16,326 nucleotides of DNA, taken from assembly GCA_964347945.1 (NCBI GenBank), contig CAYGAW010000087.1, positions 1-16,326 on the forward strand, written 5' to 3'. Made by a program: the position numbers and the translations under genes. This stretch comes from CAYGAW01 sp964347945 (lineage in GTDB: Bacteria > Chloroflexota > Anaerolineae > UBA7937 > B3-Chlor). Shown piece by piece: positions 1-6,983 of the stretch (positions are counted from its first letter, which is position 1; the number at the start of each line of letters is the position of its first letter). Below the pieces are notes generated by a model. That model saw nothing but the letters and a program-made list of their open reading frames with translations, ran no database searches and was not told the origin of the DNA.

Positions 1-1258
1 CCCTGTCTCTGTCTTGCCAGCGGTTCTTCCACGTGTAGTACTCCCGCACTAATGACTTGAGACCCAGTTCCTGCAACTGTGAAGTGGGAATCAGGCGGAA
101 GTTGCCTTTGTTCCAACGCTTGGTGACCGCCGCACGGGTGCGTTCCCTAATCCAGTGGTCCAGTTCCCGAAACTGGTCATCGAAGTCGCACTTGGAGAAG
201 TATCGAGCCCAATTGCGGGGAGTATCGCCGGCGACTTCTCTATTGACCCGAGCGATTACCTCGCGCAGAGCCGCCCGGCCGCGGTCCGTATGCAGGTCTC
301 GCATGCCTACCCCGCGGTGCGCCTGGCGGGACGTGGCACGTCTGATCCTCACCTTGAACTTGTGCAGGGCTCGCGGTCCTATCCTGATAGTCTGGCCATC
401 GAACTCGTACCCCAGGTGGACGAACCGCGCTCCAGGAGGAAGAACCATGCTCTTGACAGGGTTGAGGGCCAGGCCCAGCCTTGCCACGGTGCTGACGATT
501 GTGTCCCTGACCTCTTGCGCTTCGGTCTCGTCGTTGGAGAAGACGATGATATCATCGCAGTATCTCAAGTACCGATGACCATATTGCTCCATGGTGCTGT
601 CAAGGGGTGTCAAGTACACGTTGGAGAGGGAATTGGCCAGGATGCTCCCCACCGGCACGCCTCTCTCTCGGGGCAGAAGTTCTCCCCTCACGAGTCGTGG
701 GGCCTCCAGGTAGCTCCGGTAGAGGGAGAGGATGGGTCGCTCAGTGGGTAGGAGCTCCGTCAGGCGAGTCATGAGTATGTCATGGTCGAGATTGTCAAAG
801 TAAGAGCTAATATCTTCCTTCACGACCCAACAGAGGCCTCTGCTATAGTGTTTGACGATGGAACTGATGGCATCGTTGATCGTAGGCGCCTCCTTGCCGA
901 TGCGAAAGGAGAAGCAGTTGTCATGGACGTGACGGTCGAGCTCTGGCTCGACCACCAAGGCCACAGCCTTCTGCACTATCGTGTCCCGCAGTGTCGCGGT
1001 AGAGATGATCTTGGTCCCGCCTCCAGCTACGGTGATCTTTCTCTCCAGGAAGGGTGAGAAGGAATAGTCACCACGCAGGAAACTGTCCCTAAGGGCGCGC
1101 AGGTTGCGGTCGAGGTGCCCCGCGAACTGGGCCATGGTCTCACCATCGCTGCCCGGGCGCAAGGCCCTCTTTCCAGAGGTACTGCGGTACTTCTGTTGAT
1201 AGTGGCTGAAGACCTGGGCGAGGTGATTGAGGTCAGCGACCTCGTCCATCATTCCCAT
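1..1258 (-). CDS. Reverse transcriptase with group II intron-like thumb/maturase domain (C-terminus off the window)
   Basis: The gene runs off the left edge; 419 residues are visible. It should synthesise DNA from an RNA template. Seen in the translation: RDTIVQKAV near residue 91, DISSYFDNLDHD at 149-160 with first catalytic Asp D149, GVPVGSILANSLSNVYL at 200-216, RYCDD at 232-236 with D235/D236, then LGYEF at 282-286. A thumb-like segment follows (WARYF at 350, FRELDHWIRERTR at 363), resembling the maturase-associated domain of group II intron proteins. The active-site box is YCDD rather than the usual YADD, and the PQG motif reads PVG. ATG at 1258 is chosen because GAGG lies 7 bases upstream; an in-frame stop sits about 20 bases upstream. 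No HNH endonuclease is visible before the edge. It could be a group II intron ORF, a group II-like (G2L) RT, or a defence-type RT; the sequence here does not decide. Confidence 0.9.
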   Translation of the reverse strand, partial: MGMMDEVADLNHLAQVFSHYQQKYRSTSGKRALRPGSDGETMAQFAGHLDRNLRALRDSFLRGDYSFSPFLERKITVAGGGTKIISTATLRDTIVQKAVALVVEPELDRHVHDNCFSFRIGKEAPTINDAISSIVKHYSRGLCWVVKEDISSYFDNLDHDILMTRLTELLPTERPILSLYRSYLEAPRLVRGELLPRERGVPVGSILANSLSNVYLTPLDSTMEQYGHRYLRYCDDIIVFSNDETEAQEVRDTIVSTVARLGLALNPVKSMVLPPGARFVHLGYEFDGQTIRIGPRALHKFKVRIRRATSRQAHRGVGMRDLHTDRGRAALREVIARVNREVAGDTPRNWARYFSKCDFDDQFRELDHWIRERTRAAVTKRWNKGNFRLIPTSQLQELGLKSLVREYYTWKNRWQDRDR

Positions 1259-1399
1259 TGCTTGTCCTCGAAGGCATCACACGGTGGCACAGAATCTTCT
1301 CTCGCCCGCTCTACATTGTGGAGGACAAGGAACCGAGGAGCTCGCCGTTCGCGAAGCTTGCACGTAAAGGATCGTACGTCGGCCGCCCGCGTTCGAGGG

Positions 1400-1485
1400 C
1401 TCGGACAGAGGGCCGCGCCTGATCCTGACGAACGCCTGAAGCCCACAGGCTCAGAGCGGACAGCGAGGCTCCCCGACTGTCCGAG
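1400..1485. repeat. Inverted and direct repeats of CTCGGACAG / CGGACAG overlapping the RT promoter
   Basis: On the plus strand CTCGGACAG occurs at 1400-1408, its core CGGACAG recurs at 1457-1463, and the exact inverse CTGTCCGAG lies at 1477-1485, overlapping the -10 box of the minus-strand promoter. The 1457/1477 pair forms a 7-bp inverted repeat with a 13-base loop. The 1400/1477 pair forms a 9-bp perfect inverted repeat across the leader. This could be an operator or alternative RNA pairings; neither is proven. Confidence 0.5.
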
Positions 1486-1512
1486 TATACGCGGACCTGA
1501 TCCCATTTTCAA
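1484..1512 (-). promoter_or_regulatory. Sigma70-type promoter for the reverse transcriptase (and its leader)
   Basis: Read on the minus strand, -35 TTGAAA (1512-1507) and -10 TATACT (1489-1484) are separated by exactly 17 bases. Each hexamer differs from consensus at one position. The start of transcription should fall near 1477, giving an unusually long leader of about 220 bases before the ATG at 1258. Confidence 0.6.
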
Positions 1513-1644
1513 ACAAGCGCACGGGAAGCGGACGCGACCAGCGATGTGGTATCAGCGCACCGAACGTGGTCAGATTGCGAGGGCCTTTCGATCGCTCAAG
1601 GCGAGTGGGTGGTGTTGGTGGGTGACAAGGACGCGCAGAACCTG

Positions 1645-1673
1645 TTGAAAGGAGAGCAGAACCGCGGTATAAT
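1645..1673 (+). promoter_or_regulatory. Sigma70-type promoter for the M49 peptidase / comEA pair
   Basis: -35 TTGAAA (1645-1650), 17-base spacer, and a perfect -10 TATAAT (1668-1673). Transcription should start near 1680, leaving a leader of about 47 bases that contains the GGAGGA ribosome binding site at 1711-1716. Confidence 0.75.
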
Positions 1674-1726
1674 GCCTGGGCCGATAGTCGGCACCCCGCG
1701 GGGTCAGGACGGAGGAGTGTGGCAGT

Positions 1727-3322
1727 ATGCCTGCGATGAGGACGATAGAGGAGAGAATCGCGCAGTTCGTCCCCACCGAGCTTGGCTTCGATGAGACCAT
1801 GCTTGGCGAAAGGGACAAGCAGGTCTTGAGAAAGCTCGTCGAGGCGGCGCGCTACATGGACGACGTATTCCTGCGCCAGGTGTCGCCGCACAATCCAGAA
1901 TGGTTGGCTGAGCTCGAGGCTTCGGAGAGAGGTGAGGACAGAGACCTGCTGCACTACTTTCGAATCATGTTTGGACCATGGGACCGCCTCGAGGAGCATA
2001 GACCGTTCTGGGGCGAGCAGCCCAAACCACTTGGGGCTGGGTTCTATCCCCCGGATCTGACCAAGGAGGAGTTCGAGAGTTGGCTGGCTGAGCATCCTGA
2101 AGACAACGACGCGTTTACGAGCTACTATACGCTGATCAGGCGAGCGGATGGTGGGCTGGTCGCGGTCCCTTATTCCTCCACGTACGAGGAACTCCTCGCA
2201 TCCTCGGCGAGGCTGCTCGAAGAAGCGGCCGACATCAGCGAAAACCCTTCGCTGGCCAAGTTTCTCAGAAGTAGAGCTGAGGCGTTCAGGAGCAACGACT
2301 ACTTCCAGAGCGAGATAGACTGGATGGACGTCGAGGACAGTCTGATCGACGTCACCATTGGACCGTATGAGGTCTACGAGGACCGGCTGCTGAGCTACAA
2401 GGCGGCCTTTGAGGCCGTGATCGCCATCAAGGACTCCCAGGAAAGCGAGAGGCTGGAGACTCTGACGGGCTACCTTGGAGAGATAGAAGACAATCTGCCA
2501 GGTGCTGGGGAGTACGAGGCCATGGAGCGGGGTGAGAGTTCCCCCATCAGTGTGGTCAGCGTGGTGTTCTCCGCCGGCGAGATCAAGCCGGGCGTCCAAG
2601 CAGGCGCGTTCGTCCTTCCCAACGACGAGAAGGTGAGGCAGATCAAGGGCAGCAAGAAGGTGATGCTCAAGAACATCGCCGAAGCCAAGTTCCGCAATTG
2701 CACGTTTCCCACCGCGGAGCGCATCATGGCAGAAGATCAATTGCCGATGGTGGATTTCGAGGCCTTGTTCAATGTCGTCCTCATGCATGAGTTGGCCCAC
2801 AGCATGGGCCCGGGCTTCGTAACCCTTCCCGACGGTTCTACGGCGACGGTGGGCATGGCACTGAAGGAACTCCATCCCCGCATCGAGGAGACGAAGGCCG
2901 ACGTGGCGGGAGTGTGCGCCTTCTCGTACTTGGTTGACAAGGGGATGCTTTCAGGTCTAGAAGAAGGGTGCGTGAGCAATGCGGTCGCCCTGCTCAAGTC
3001 GCTCCGCTTTGGCGTAGAGACAGCGCACGGCAAGGCGGCGCTGGTGCAGCTCAACCTCCTCTTGGAGCGACGCGGCCTGATCTACGATGAGGAAACTGGC
3101 AGATTCAGAGTGGATTTCGACAGAATGCTGGAGGCGATACGAGATTTGGCAAGAAGGGTGCTGCTGCTGCAAGCGCGGGGAAGCTACCAAGGGGTGAAGG
3201 AACTCTTGGATACCTATGGCGTACTGACACCTTTGCTCAAGAAGACGATGACCCGTGTGGCGGATATCCCAGTGGATATCGAACCCCTCTTCCCCATCAT
3301 GGAGATGATGCGGGACTGGTGA
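1727..3322 (+). CDS. M49-like (dipeptidyl peptidase III type) zinc peptidase
   Basis: This 531-residue soluble protein has no signal peptide or membrane segment, so it probably acts in the cytoplasm. The zincin signature HELAH at 354-358 is followed by EETKAD at 387-392, which matches the second motif EEcxAE/D of peptidase family M49; H354, H358 and one of E387/E388 would hold zinc and E355 would activate water. Family M49 members remove dipeptides from the N-terminus of oligopeptides, or are inactive relatives. Animal and yeast enzymes are about 700 residues with a six-residue HEXXGH; this one is shorter and has the five-residue HEXXH form, as described for some bacterial members. The ATG has GGAGGA 10 bases upstream. 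The stop overlaps the start of the comEA-like gene, so the two are translated from one message. The peptide substrate is unknown. Confidence 0.85.
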   Translation: MPAMRTIEERIAQFVPTELGFDETMLGERDKQVLRKLVEAARYMDDVFLRQVSPHNPEWLAELEASERGEDRDLLHYFRIMFGPWDRLEEHRPFWGEQPKPLGAGFYPPDLTKEEFESWLAEHPEDNDAFTSYYTLIRRADGGLVAVPYSSTYEELLASSARLLEEAADISENPSLAKFLRSRAEAFRSNDYFQSEIDWMDVEDSLIDVTIGPYEVYEDRLLSYKAAFEAVIAIKDSQESERLETLTGYLGEIEDNLPGAGEYEAMERGESSPISVVSVVFSAGEIKPGVQAGAFVLPNDEKVRQIKGSKKVMLKNIAEAKFRNCTFPTAERIMAEDQLPMVDFEALFNVVLMHELAHSMGPGFVTLPDGSTATVGMALKELHPRIEETKADVAGVCAFSYLVDKGMLSGLEEGCVSNAVALLKSLRFGVETAHGKAALVQLNLLLERRGLIYDEETGRFRVDFDRMLEAIRDLARRVLLLQARGSYQGVKELLDTYGVLTPLLKKTMTRVADIPVDIEPLFPIMEMMRDW

Positions 3323-3894
3323 TGAATGAGCTATTGGAGAGGTATCGGCTCCCCATAGTCGGAACTCTATCCTTGTTGCTCCTCGGGGCTATGGGGGTCA
3401 TCTTCCTCCGTCGCCCCACGCCCCGACCGATAGAGATCATCGAGCCTTCACCCACGCCCGAGCCAACACCTGCCCAGGTGGCAGTCTACGTCACTGGTGC
3501 GGTGGTCAAACCGGGAGTCTACTACCTGCCAGAGGACAGTAGGGTCGAGGACGCCTTGCAGGCCGCAGGGGGCCCAGCAGCAGATGCGGACCTCAACCGC
3601 GTCAACCTGGCACAGAGGGTTCATGATGAGGACCAGGTGTACGTGCCCGAGGTTGGCGAGGAAAGCCCACCGGTACCATCTGGCAGCACCTCCAGCGGAG
3701 GCCTCGTGAACATCAACACCGCCAGCGCTAGCGAACTGGAGACTCTGCCGGGCATCGGCCCCACCCTGGCCCAGTGCATCATTGACCATCGCGAAGCTCA
3801 GGGACCATTCGCTTCTATCGAGGACATCATGGATGTGCGGGGCATCGGTGAGGGACTGTTTGGAGAGATATGGGACCTGATCACCGTGGGGTAG
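3322..3894 (+). CDS. comEA: ComEA-like competence/DNA-binding protein (SLBB + helix-hairpin-helix)
   Basis: The predicted protein has 190 residues. Parts in order: a short cytoplasmic N-terminus, one membrane helix (about residues 10-30), a Pro/Thr-rich linker (EPSPTPEPTP), an SLBB-type domain beginning VAVYVTGAVVKPGVYYLP, then a double helix-hairpin-helix domain with VNINTASASELETLPGIGP and the second hairpin at DVRGIGEG. This is the standard ComEA plan: a membrane-anchored receptor that binds double-stranded DNA outside the membrane during natural transformation. The ATG overlaps the peptidase stop by one base (TGATG); an in-frame GTG three bases earlier is an alternative start. No ComEC channel gene lies nearby, so its role in uptake here is inferred from domain content only. 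The gene ends in a convergent intergenic gap of 75 bases. Confidence 0.88.
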   Translation: MNELLERYRLPIVGTLSLLLLGAMGVIFLRRPTPRPIEIIEPSPTPEPTPAQVAVYVTGAVVKPGVYYLPEDSRVEDALQAAGGPAADADLNRVNLAQRVHDEDQVYVPEVGEESPPVPSGSTSSGGLVNINTASASELETLPGIGPTLAQCIIDHREAQGPFASIEDIMDVRGIGEGLFGEIWDLITVG

Positions 3895-3969
3895 GAGCGG
3901 GATGCGCTATTGGCGCCTGGTCGAGGTCGGCCACTCGGGAGACGATGACCGCGTCTGGCCAGCTGCAGA

Positions 3970-5214
3970 CTAAGGTGCCGGGCCAGGGTGGTTCACCCAA
4001 ATGGGGCTCGACCAGGCTCGGTGATCGTTGGCGAGAGTGACCCTTATGTAGAAGTAGTGCGGTTCGTCTTCGATGTCTTGTGTGGTGTCGAACCTCAATG
4101 CAGCAGCTTGCTCGGGTGGCCACGATTGAATCACCGCGCCGTTGTCCACCAGTTCCACCAGGGCAACGCCTTCGCTCTTACTTTCCACCTCGCCACTCAG
4201 CTTCACCGAACTTCTTGGGCCAAGGATGCTTCCTTGCATCTCTCCGTCGCCGAAGAAGTGAAGGATGATATCGCCATGGGTGGTGGCATACGTGTGGCGT
4301 TCTAGGAGAGCATCGAAAAGGGCATCGCGCGTCAAGGTGGGCGCCAGTATGGCGGTTACGCCCTCGGGCCAGCCGGGGGCGCCGATGTGATTGTCGGTTC
4401 CTCCCACCACACCTAGGATCTGGCCATTGGCCCAAGCATTCTGGACGATGTCTGTCTCGTAGCTTCCCCTGTGCTGAACTAGCTCCACCAAGCGGTCGTA
4501 CTCGGGATTGATGGTTGGCCAGTCAAAGGGATGCCGAGCATCGGCGGTGTGGTGAGGGATGGTCGTAGCCACATGGGGTGCAGGAAGTGCCTCGAAGAGT
4601 TCCTCCGGGGTGTCATAGTCGGGATCATTACATCTGAGCAGCAACGGGGTTACCTCCGTATTCCTGAAATAGACATTTCGGTGGCCCCAGTCGGGGTAGT
4701 CCGGCCGCTCGGGTGAGCAGTGGCTGCCGCATCCGTGGCTTGCGGTCCATTCGAAGGCCGGGAAGGAGACGAATTCACCGTCTAGAGTGAACTCGTCGGC
4801 CACTTGCTTCGTGACTTCCCACATCCAGTCCTCTAGCAGCCGTGCGTGGTTAGTGACGGCTACGAAATCGTGCTCCATCACCTCTCTGGCGTAAAGGTGG
4901 GCGAGCCGTATCGCGCCACGGCCAAACTCCTCGTGGAAGGCAGCCGTAGTGTGTATTCTCGATGTGTGGACGTGCAGGTCGCCAAAGTAGATGTTGTAGG
5001 GCACCGGGGTTGAGGTTGGAGTTGGTGTTGGTATGGCGGTAGGGGTTGGTGCTTCGGCCGTTAGGGTAGCAAGGACTCTGTGCGCAATGGCGGTCTCTTG
5101 TGCAGCGAAGTCAGGGGTGGCTAAGGGAGCGCCTCCGCGGCCCACGAGCAGTGCTGCAAGAAGAAGACAGGCAACAAAGACTACGAGGTATCGAAACCTG
5201 GAGGCACCACTCAA
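3970..5214 (-). CDS. Membrane-anchored PHP-type metallohydrolase (CehA/McbA- or DUF3604-like)
   Basis: The chosen TTG start at 5214 gives a 414-residue protein and is preceded by GGAAGG 11 bases upstream. In-frame GTG 5274 and TTG 5292 are longer alternatives without a better ribosome site. It starts with a signal or anchor helix (FRYLVVFVACLLLAALLV), then a Thr-Pro linker (TAIPTPTPTSTP). The metal-dependent domain carries GDLHVHT (H81, H83), a DFVAVTNH box where PHP enzymes usually have TDH, FEWT, GHRNVYF, PHHTA and the late GGTDNH motif. These match the multi-metal PHP fold, whose members hydrolyse phosphoesters or, in CehA, carbamates and phosphonates. The C-terminal part (from about residue 310) looks like a beta-sandwich tail. 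The protein should sit outside the membrane. Substrate is unknown. It is transcribed alone from a strong divergent promoter. Confidence 0.8.
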   Translation of the reverse strand: MSGASRFRYLVVFVACLLLAALLVGRGGAPLATPDFAAQETAIAHRVLATLTAEAPTPTAIPTPTPTSTPVPYNIYFGDLHVHTSRIHTTAAFHEEFGRGAIRLAHLYAREVMEHDFVAVTNHARLLEDWMWEVTKQVADEFTLDGEFVSFPAFEWTASHGCGSHCSPERPDYPDWGHRNVYFRNTEVTPLLLRCNDPDYDTPEELFEALPAPHVATTIPHHTADARHPFDWPTINPEYDRLVELVQHRGSYETDIVQNAWANGQILGVVGGTDNHIGAPGWPEGVTAILAPTLTRDALFDALLERHTYATTHGDIILHFFGDGEMQGSILGPRSSVKLSGEVESKSEGVALVELVDNGAVIQSWPPEQAAALRFDTTQDIEDEPHYFYIRVTLANDHRAWSSPIWVNHPGPAP

Positions 5215-5349
5215 TCGCCGTCGTTCCTTCCTACCTTGGCGCAGGTCATGTGCTGAGTGAGGGGTCGCCAGCACTAGCCCCCTTGCAGGCAATATCGTCG
5301 AGATCAGTGAAGGGCAAGTGGTGGCCTTCCATCCACTTAGACGACAAGG

Positions 5350-5378
5350 AGTATAGCGCTGCTCTGCTCGATTGTCAA
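5350..5378 (-). promoter_or_regulatory. Strong sigma70-type promoter for the PHP metallohydrolase
   Basis: On the minus strand a perfect -35 TTGACA (5378-5373) and -10 TATACT (5355-5350) are spaced by 17 bases. Transcription should begin near 5343, leaving a leader of about 50-130 bases depending on which start codon is used. Confidence 0.7.
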
Positions 5379-5385
5379 GGTTTCG

Positions 5386-5414
5386 TTGTGCGAGTTGACT
5401 TCATATGCTAGAAT
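5386..5414 (+). promoter_or_regulatory. Candidate extended -10 promoter for the translin / nuclease operon
   Basis: TGC followed by TAGAAT (5406-5414) forms an extended -10 element; the -35 region at 5386-5391 (TTGTGC) is poor, as is common for extended -10 promoters. It lies back to back with the PHP gene promoter, and start of transcription near 5421 would leave a leader of about 65 bases. Confidence 0.4.
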
Positions 5415-5486
5415 TGAGACGTTGGAATCAGCATATGTGGTTCGCCTGTGCCCTGCGGCAACGTGCAAGACCATAGAAGGCGAGTG

Positions 5487-6182
5487 ATGGGGTTCAGGGG
5501 ATACAGGAGGCAAGAAGTGGATGAGTTGAATGATATTGCCCAGCGGGCTCTAGAGGCACTGGAGGCGAGGCACCAAACGCGAGAGAAGATGCTGGGGCTT
5601 TCGCGCCGTCTCATACGTCAGTCGGCCAACACCATACGAGCAGTTCACAGGGGCGAATTGGAGACGGCGAAGCAGATGCTGGAGGAGGGCAGAGCCGTAG
5701 TGGAGCAATTCAATGCGGACTTGGCTGACGAACCTGGCCTCTATGAGGCTGGCTATGTCCAGGACGCACTTAAGGAGTTTGCCGAGGCGAGCATTACGTA
5801 CGCCCTCATCAGGCGGCAGCCTCTTCCGGGTCCGGAGGAGCTGAATATGGACCACGCCGCGTATCTGAACGGCCTGGGCGAGGCGATGGGCGAACTGAGG
5901 CGTGACATACTGGATCTCATCCGTGCTGGCAACATGTCCAGGGCGGAAGAGTTACTACGAACGATGGACCAAGTGTACGACGTGCTGGTCACCGTGGACT
6001 ACCCCGATGCGATAACCCGCGGCTTGCGTCGCAGAACGGATATGGTCCGCGGAGTGTTGGAGAAGACCAGGGGCGACTTGACCATGGCGGTGCGGCAGCA
6101 GAGACTGGAAGACACCCTCAGGGAGTTCGAGGAGAAAGTCCTTGGTCAACAAGGGCGAGAGCGATCTGCTCAGAGCGAGTGA
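5487..6182 (+). CDS. Translin family nucleic-acid-binding protein
   Basis: This all-helical 231-residue protein has strong translin-family patterns: SRRLIRQSANTIRAVHRGE near residue 40, DALKEFAEASITYALI, the LNGLGEAMGELRR segment, and DYPDAITRGLRRRTDMVRG followed by TRGDLT toward the C-terminus. Eukaryotic translin binds single-stranded RNA/DNA and, with its paralogue TRAX, forms the C3PO endoribonuclease; bacterial and archaeal members are poorly studied. The ATG at 5487 is chosen because GAAGG lies 6 bases upstream; GTG at 5484 or 5448 would be longer. The last 41 bases overlap the start of the next gene, so translation is probably coupled to the membrane nuclease subunits that follow. I did not see a clear set of catalytic acids to call it a TRAX-like nuclease. 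Confidence 0.88.
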   Translation: MGFRGYRRQEVDELNDIAQRALEALEARHQTREKMLGLSRRLIRQSANTIRAVHRGELETAKQMLEEGRAVVEQFNADLADEPGLYEAGYVQDALKEFAEASITYALIRRQPLPGPEELNMDHAAYLNGLGEAMGELRRDILDLIRAGNMSRAEELLRTMDQVYDVLVTVDYPDAITRGLRRRTDMVRGVLEKTRGDLTMAVRQQRLEDTLREFEEKVLGQQGRERSAQSE

Positions 6183-6414
6183 AATAGGGAACTACGAGTA
6201 CTGTGCGCGCAGTTGGTGGCTGTCCCGCGTGCGCTGTTTACCTTCCGCCCACCTGGAGAAGATGATGGTGGGCGAGGAAGCACATCGAAGTCACGGGCGT
6301 GCCGTGGTGGCTTCTCACCGCCTGGAACGCCTCGGATACTTGCTGCTGCTTGTGGGCGGGGTGCTGGCCCTCGCTGCTGGCTGGTGGTGGCTCGTGGCCG
6401 GTTCGGCGAGATGA
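6142..6414 (+). CDS. N-terminal part of a split, membrane-bound Cas4-like nuclease
   Basis: This 90-residue protein begins like a Cas4/Dna2-type RecB-family nuclease: LRASEIGNYEYCARSWWLS at 10-28 with the single N-terminal Fe-S cysteine C21, and GEEAHRSHG with H48 as the usual motif I histidine. It then ends in one hydrophobic helix (LGYLLLLVGGVLALAAGWWW, 64-83). The PD-(D/E)XK core is absent; it is in the next gene, whose ATG overlaps this stop as ATGA. The start is TTG 6142, supported by GAGGAG about 7 bases upstream and overlapping the translin gene. Alone it should be inactive. Either it assembles with the downstream product, or the pair is one ancestral gene broken by a frameshift between its two membrane helices (the reading frame moves by -1). 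Confidence 0.72.
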   Translation: MVNKGESDLLRASEIGNYEYCARSWWLSRVRCLPSAHLEKMMVGEEAHRSHGRAVVASHRLERLGYLLLLVGGVLALAAGWWWLVAGSAR

Positions 6415-6983
6415 CGACCCAGGCACCGGCGCTACTACTGTTGTCTCTCGCTCTGGTCTTGGTGGCGGTGGGCTCGTTGCTCCTGTGGCGGGCCAGAGCC
6501 AAATACAGGGGCACTGGCCTTCCTCAAGGACAAGTTATCTTCGATGATACCGGTGCCTGGCAGGAATGCCCTCGCCCCTTATTCTCCCGTCGTCACCTGC
6601 TGACCGGCAAACCCGACTACATTGTCGCTCAGGGGGATTGTCTCATTCCCGTGGAGGTGAAGCCGAACCGTACTGCGGCGAAGCCCTACCTTTCAGATGT
6701 GTTGCAGTTGGCGGCCTATTGTCTGCTTATCGAGGAGGATTTCAACAGGGCACCCCCCTATGGCCTCCTCAGGTATCAGCGAGAAACGTACTGCATCGAG
6801 TACGATTCGCGGCTTCGGCGCCAGTTGCTGGGCACGATGGAGAAGATGCGGGGCGATCTGAGGGCGCTGCACGTTGGCCCTAGCCACAATAGTCCGCGCC
6901 GATGCGGTGCTTGCGGGCATCGAGAGCAGTGCGAAGCAAGGCTGGATGGGAAGGCTAGCGCGACTCCTGGAAGCCTTCCATGA
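6411..6983 (+). CDS. C-terminal part of a split, membrane-bound Cas4-like PD-(D/E)XK nuclease
   Basis: The product has 190 residues. It starts with a membrane helix (residues 7-26), then a nuclease core: TGKPDYIV with D69, IPVEVK with E82 and K84 (D-x12-E-x-K), the QLAAYC motif at 99-104, and a C-terminal cysteine cluster CGACGHREQC giving C165, C168 and C174. These are the metal-binding and Fe-S features of Cas4/RecB-family exonucleases, which resect single-stranded ends. The fourth Fe-S cysteine and the motif I histidine are in the preceding gene, so the active enzyme would need both polypeptides. The ATG lies inside the upstream stop (ATGA), typical of coupled translation. The 3' end overlaps the convergent solute-binding gene by 29 bases. 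It is not in a CRISPR-cas locus here. Confidence 0.78.
   Translation: MTTQAPALLLLSLALVLVAVGSLLLWRARAKYRGTGLPQGQVIFDDTGAWQECPRPLFSRRHLLTGKPDYIVAQGDCLIPVEVKPNRTAAKPYLSDVLQLAAYCLLIEEDFNRAPPYGLLRYQRETYCIEYDSRLRRQLLGTMEKMRGDLRALHVGPSHNSPRRCGACGHREQCEARLDGKASATPGSLP

Larger units (their letters stand above)
1259..1726. other. Gene-free intergenic region between divergent reverse transcriptase and M49 peptidase genes
   Basis: No convincing gene is seen on either strand; the open frames here lack recognisable domains. The stretch holds two well-formed sigma70-type promoters pointing outward. The minus-strand one leaves a leader of roughly 220 bases before the reverse transcriptase. It also holds three copies of a CGGACAG-containing element. 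The leader is GC-rich and could fold, so it is the place to look for a non-coding RNA that works with the reverse transcriptase. I do not see a domain V/VI or a clear GUGYG intron boundary. Confidence 0.6.

Noticed and set aside
1555..1559. GTGCG on the minus strand as a group II intron 5' end
   Set aside because: A five-base match is expected by chance. It lies upstream of the promoter I assign to the RT, and no intron domains follow it.
1259..1726. Diversity-generating retroelement template or retron msr/msd next to the reverse transcriptase
   Set aside because: No adenine-substituted repeat pair is visible in the window, and the thumb region and motifs look more like group II-type RTs than retron or DGR enzymes. 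The far side of the gene is outside the window.
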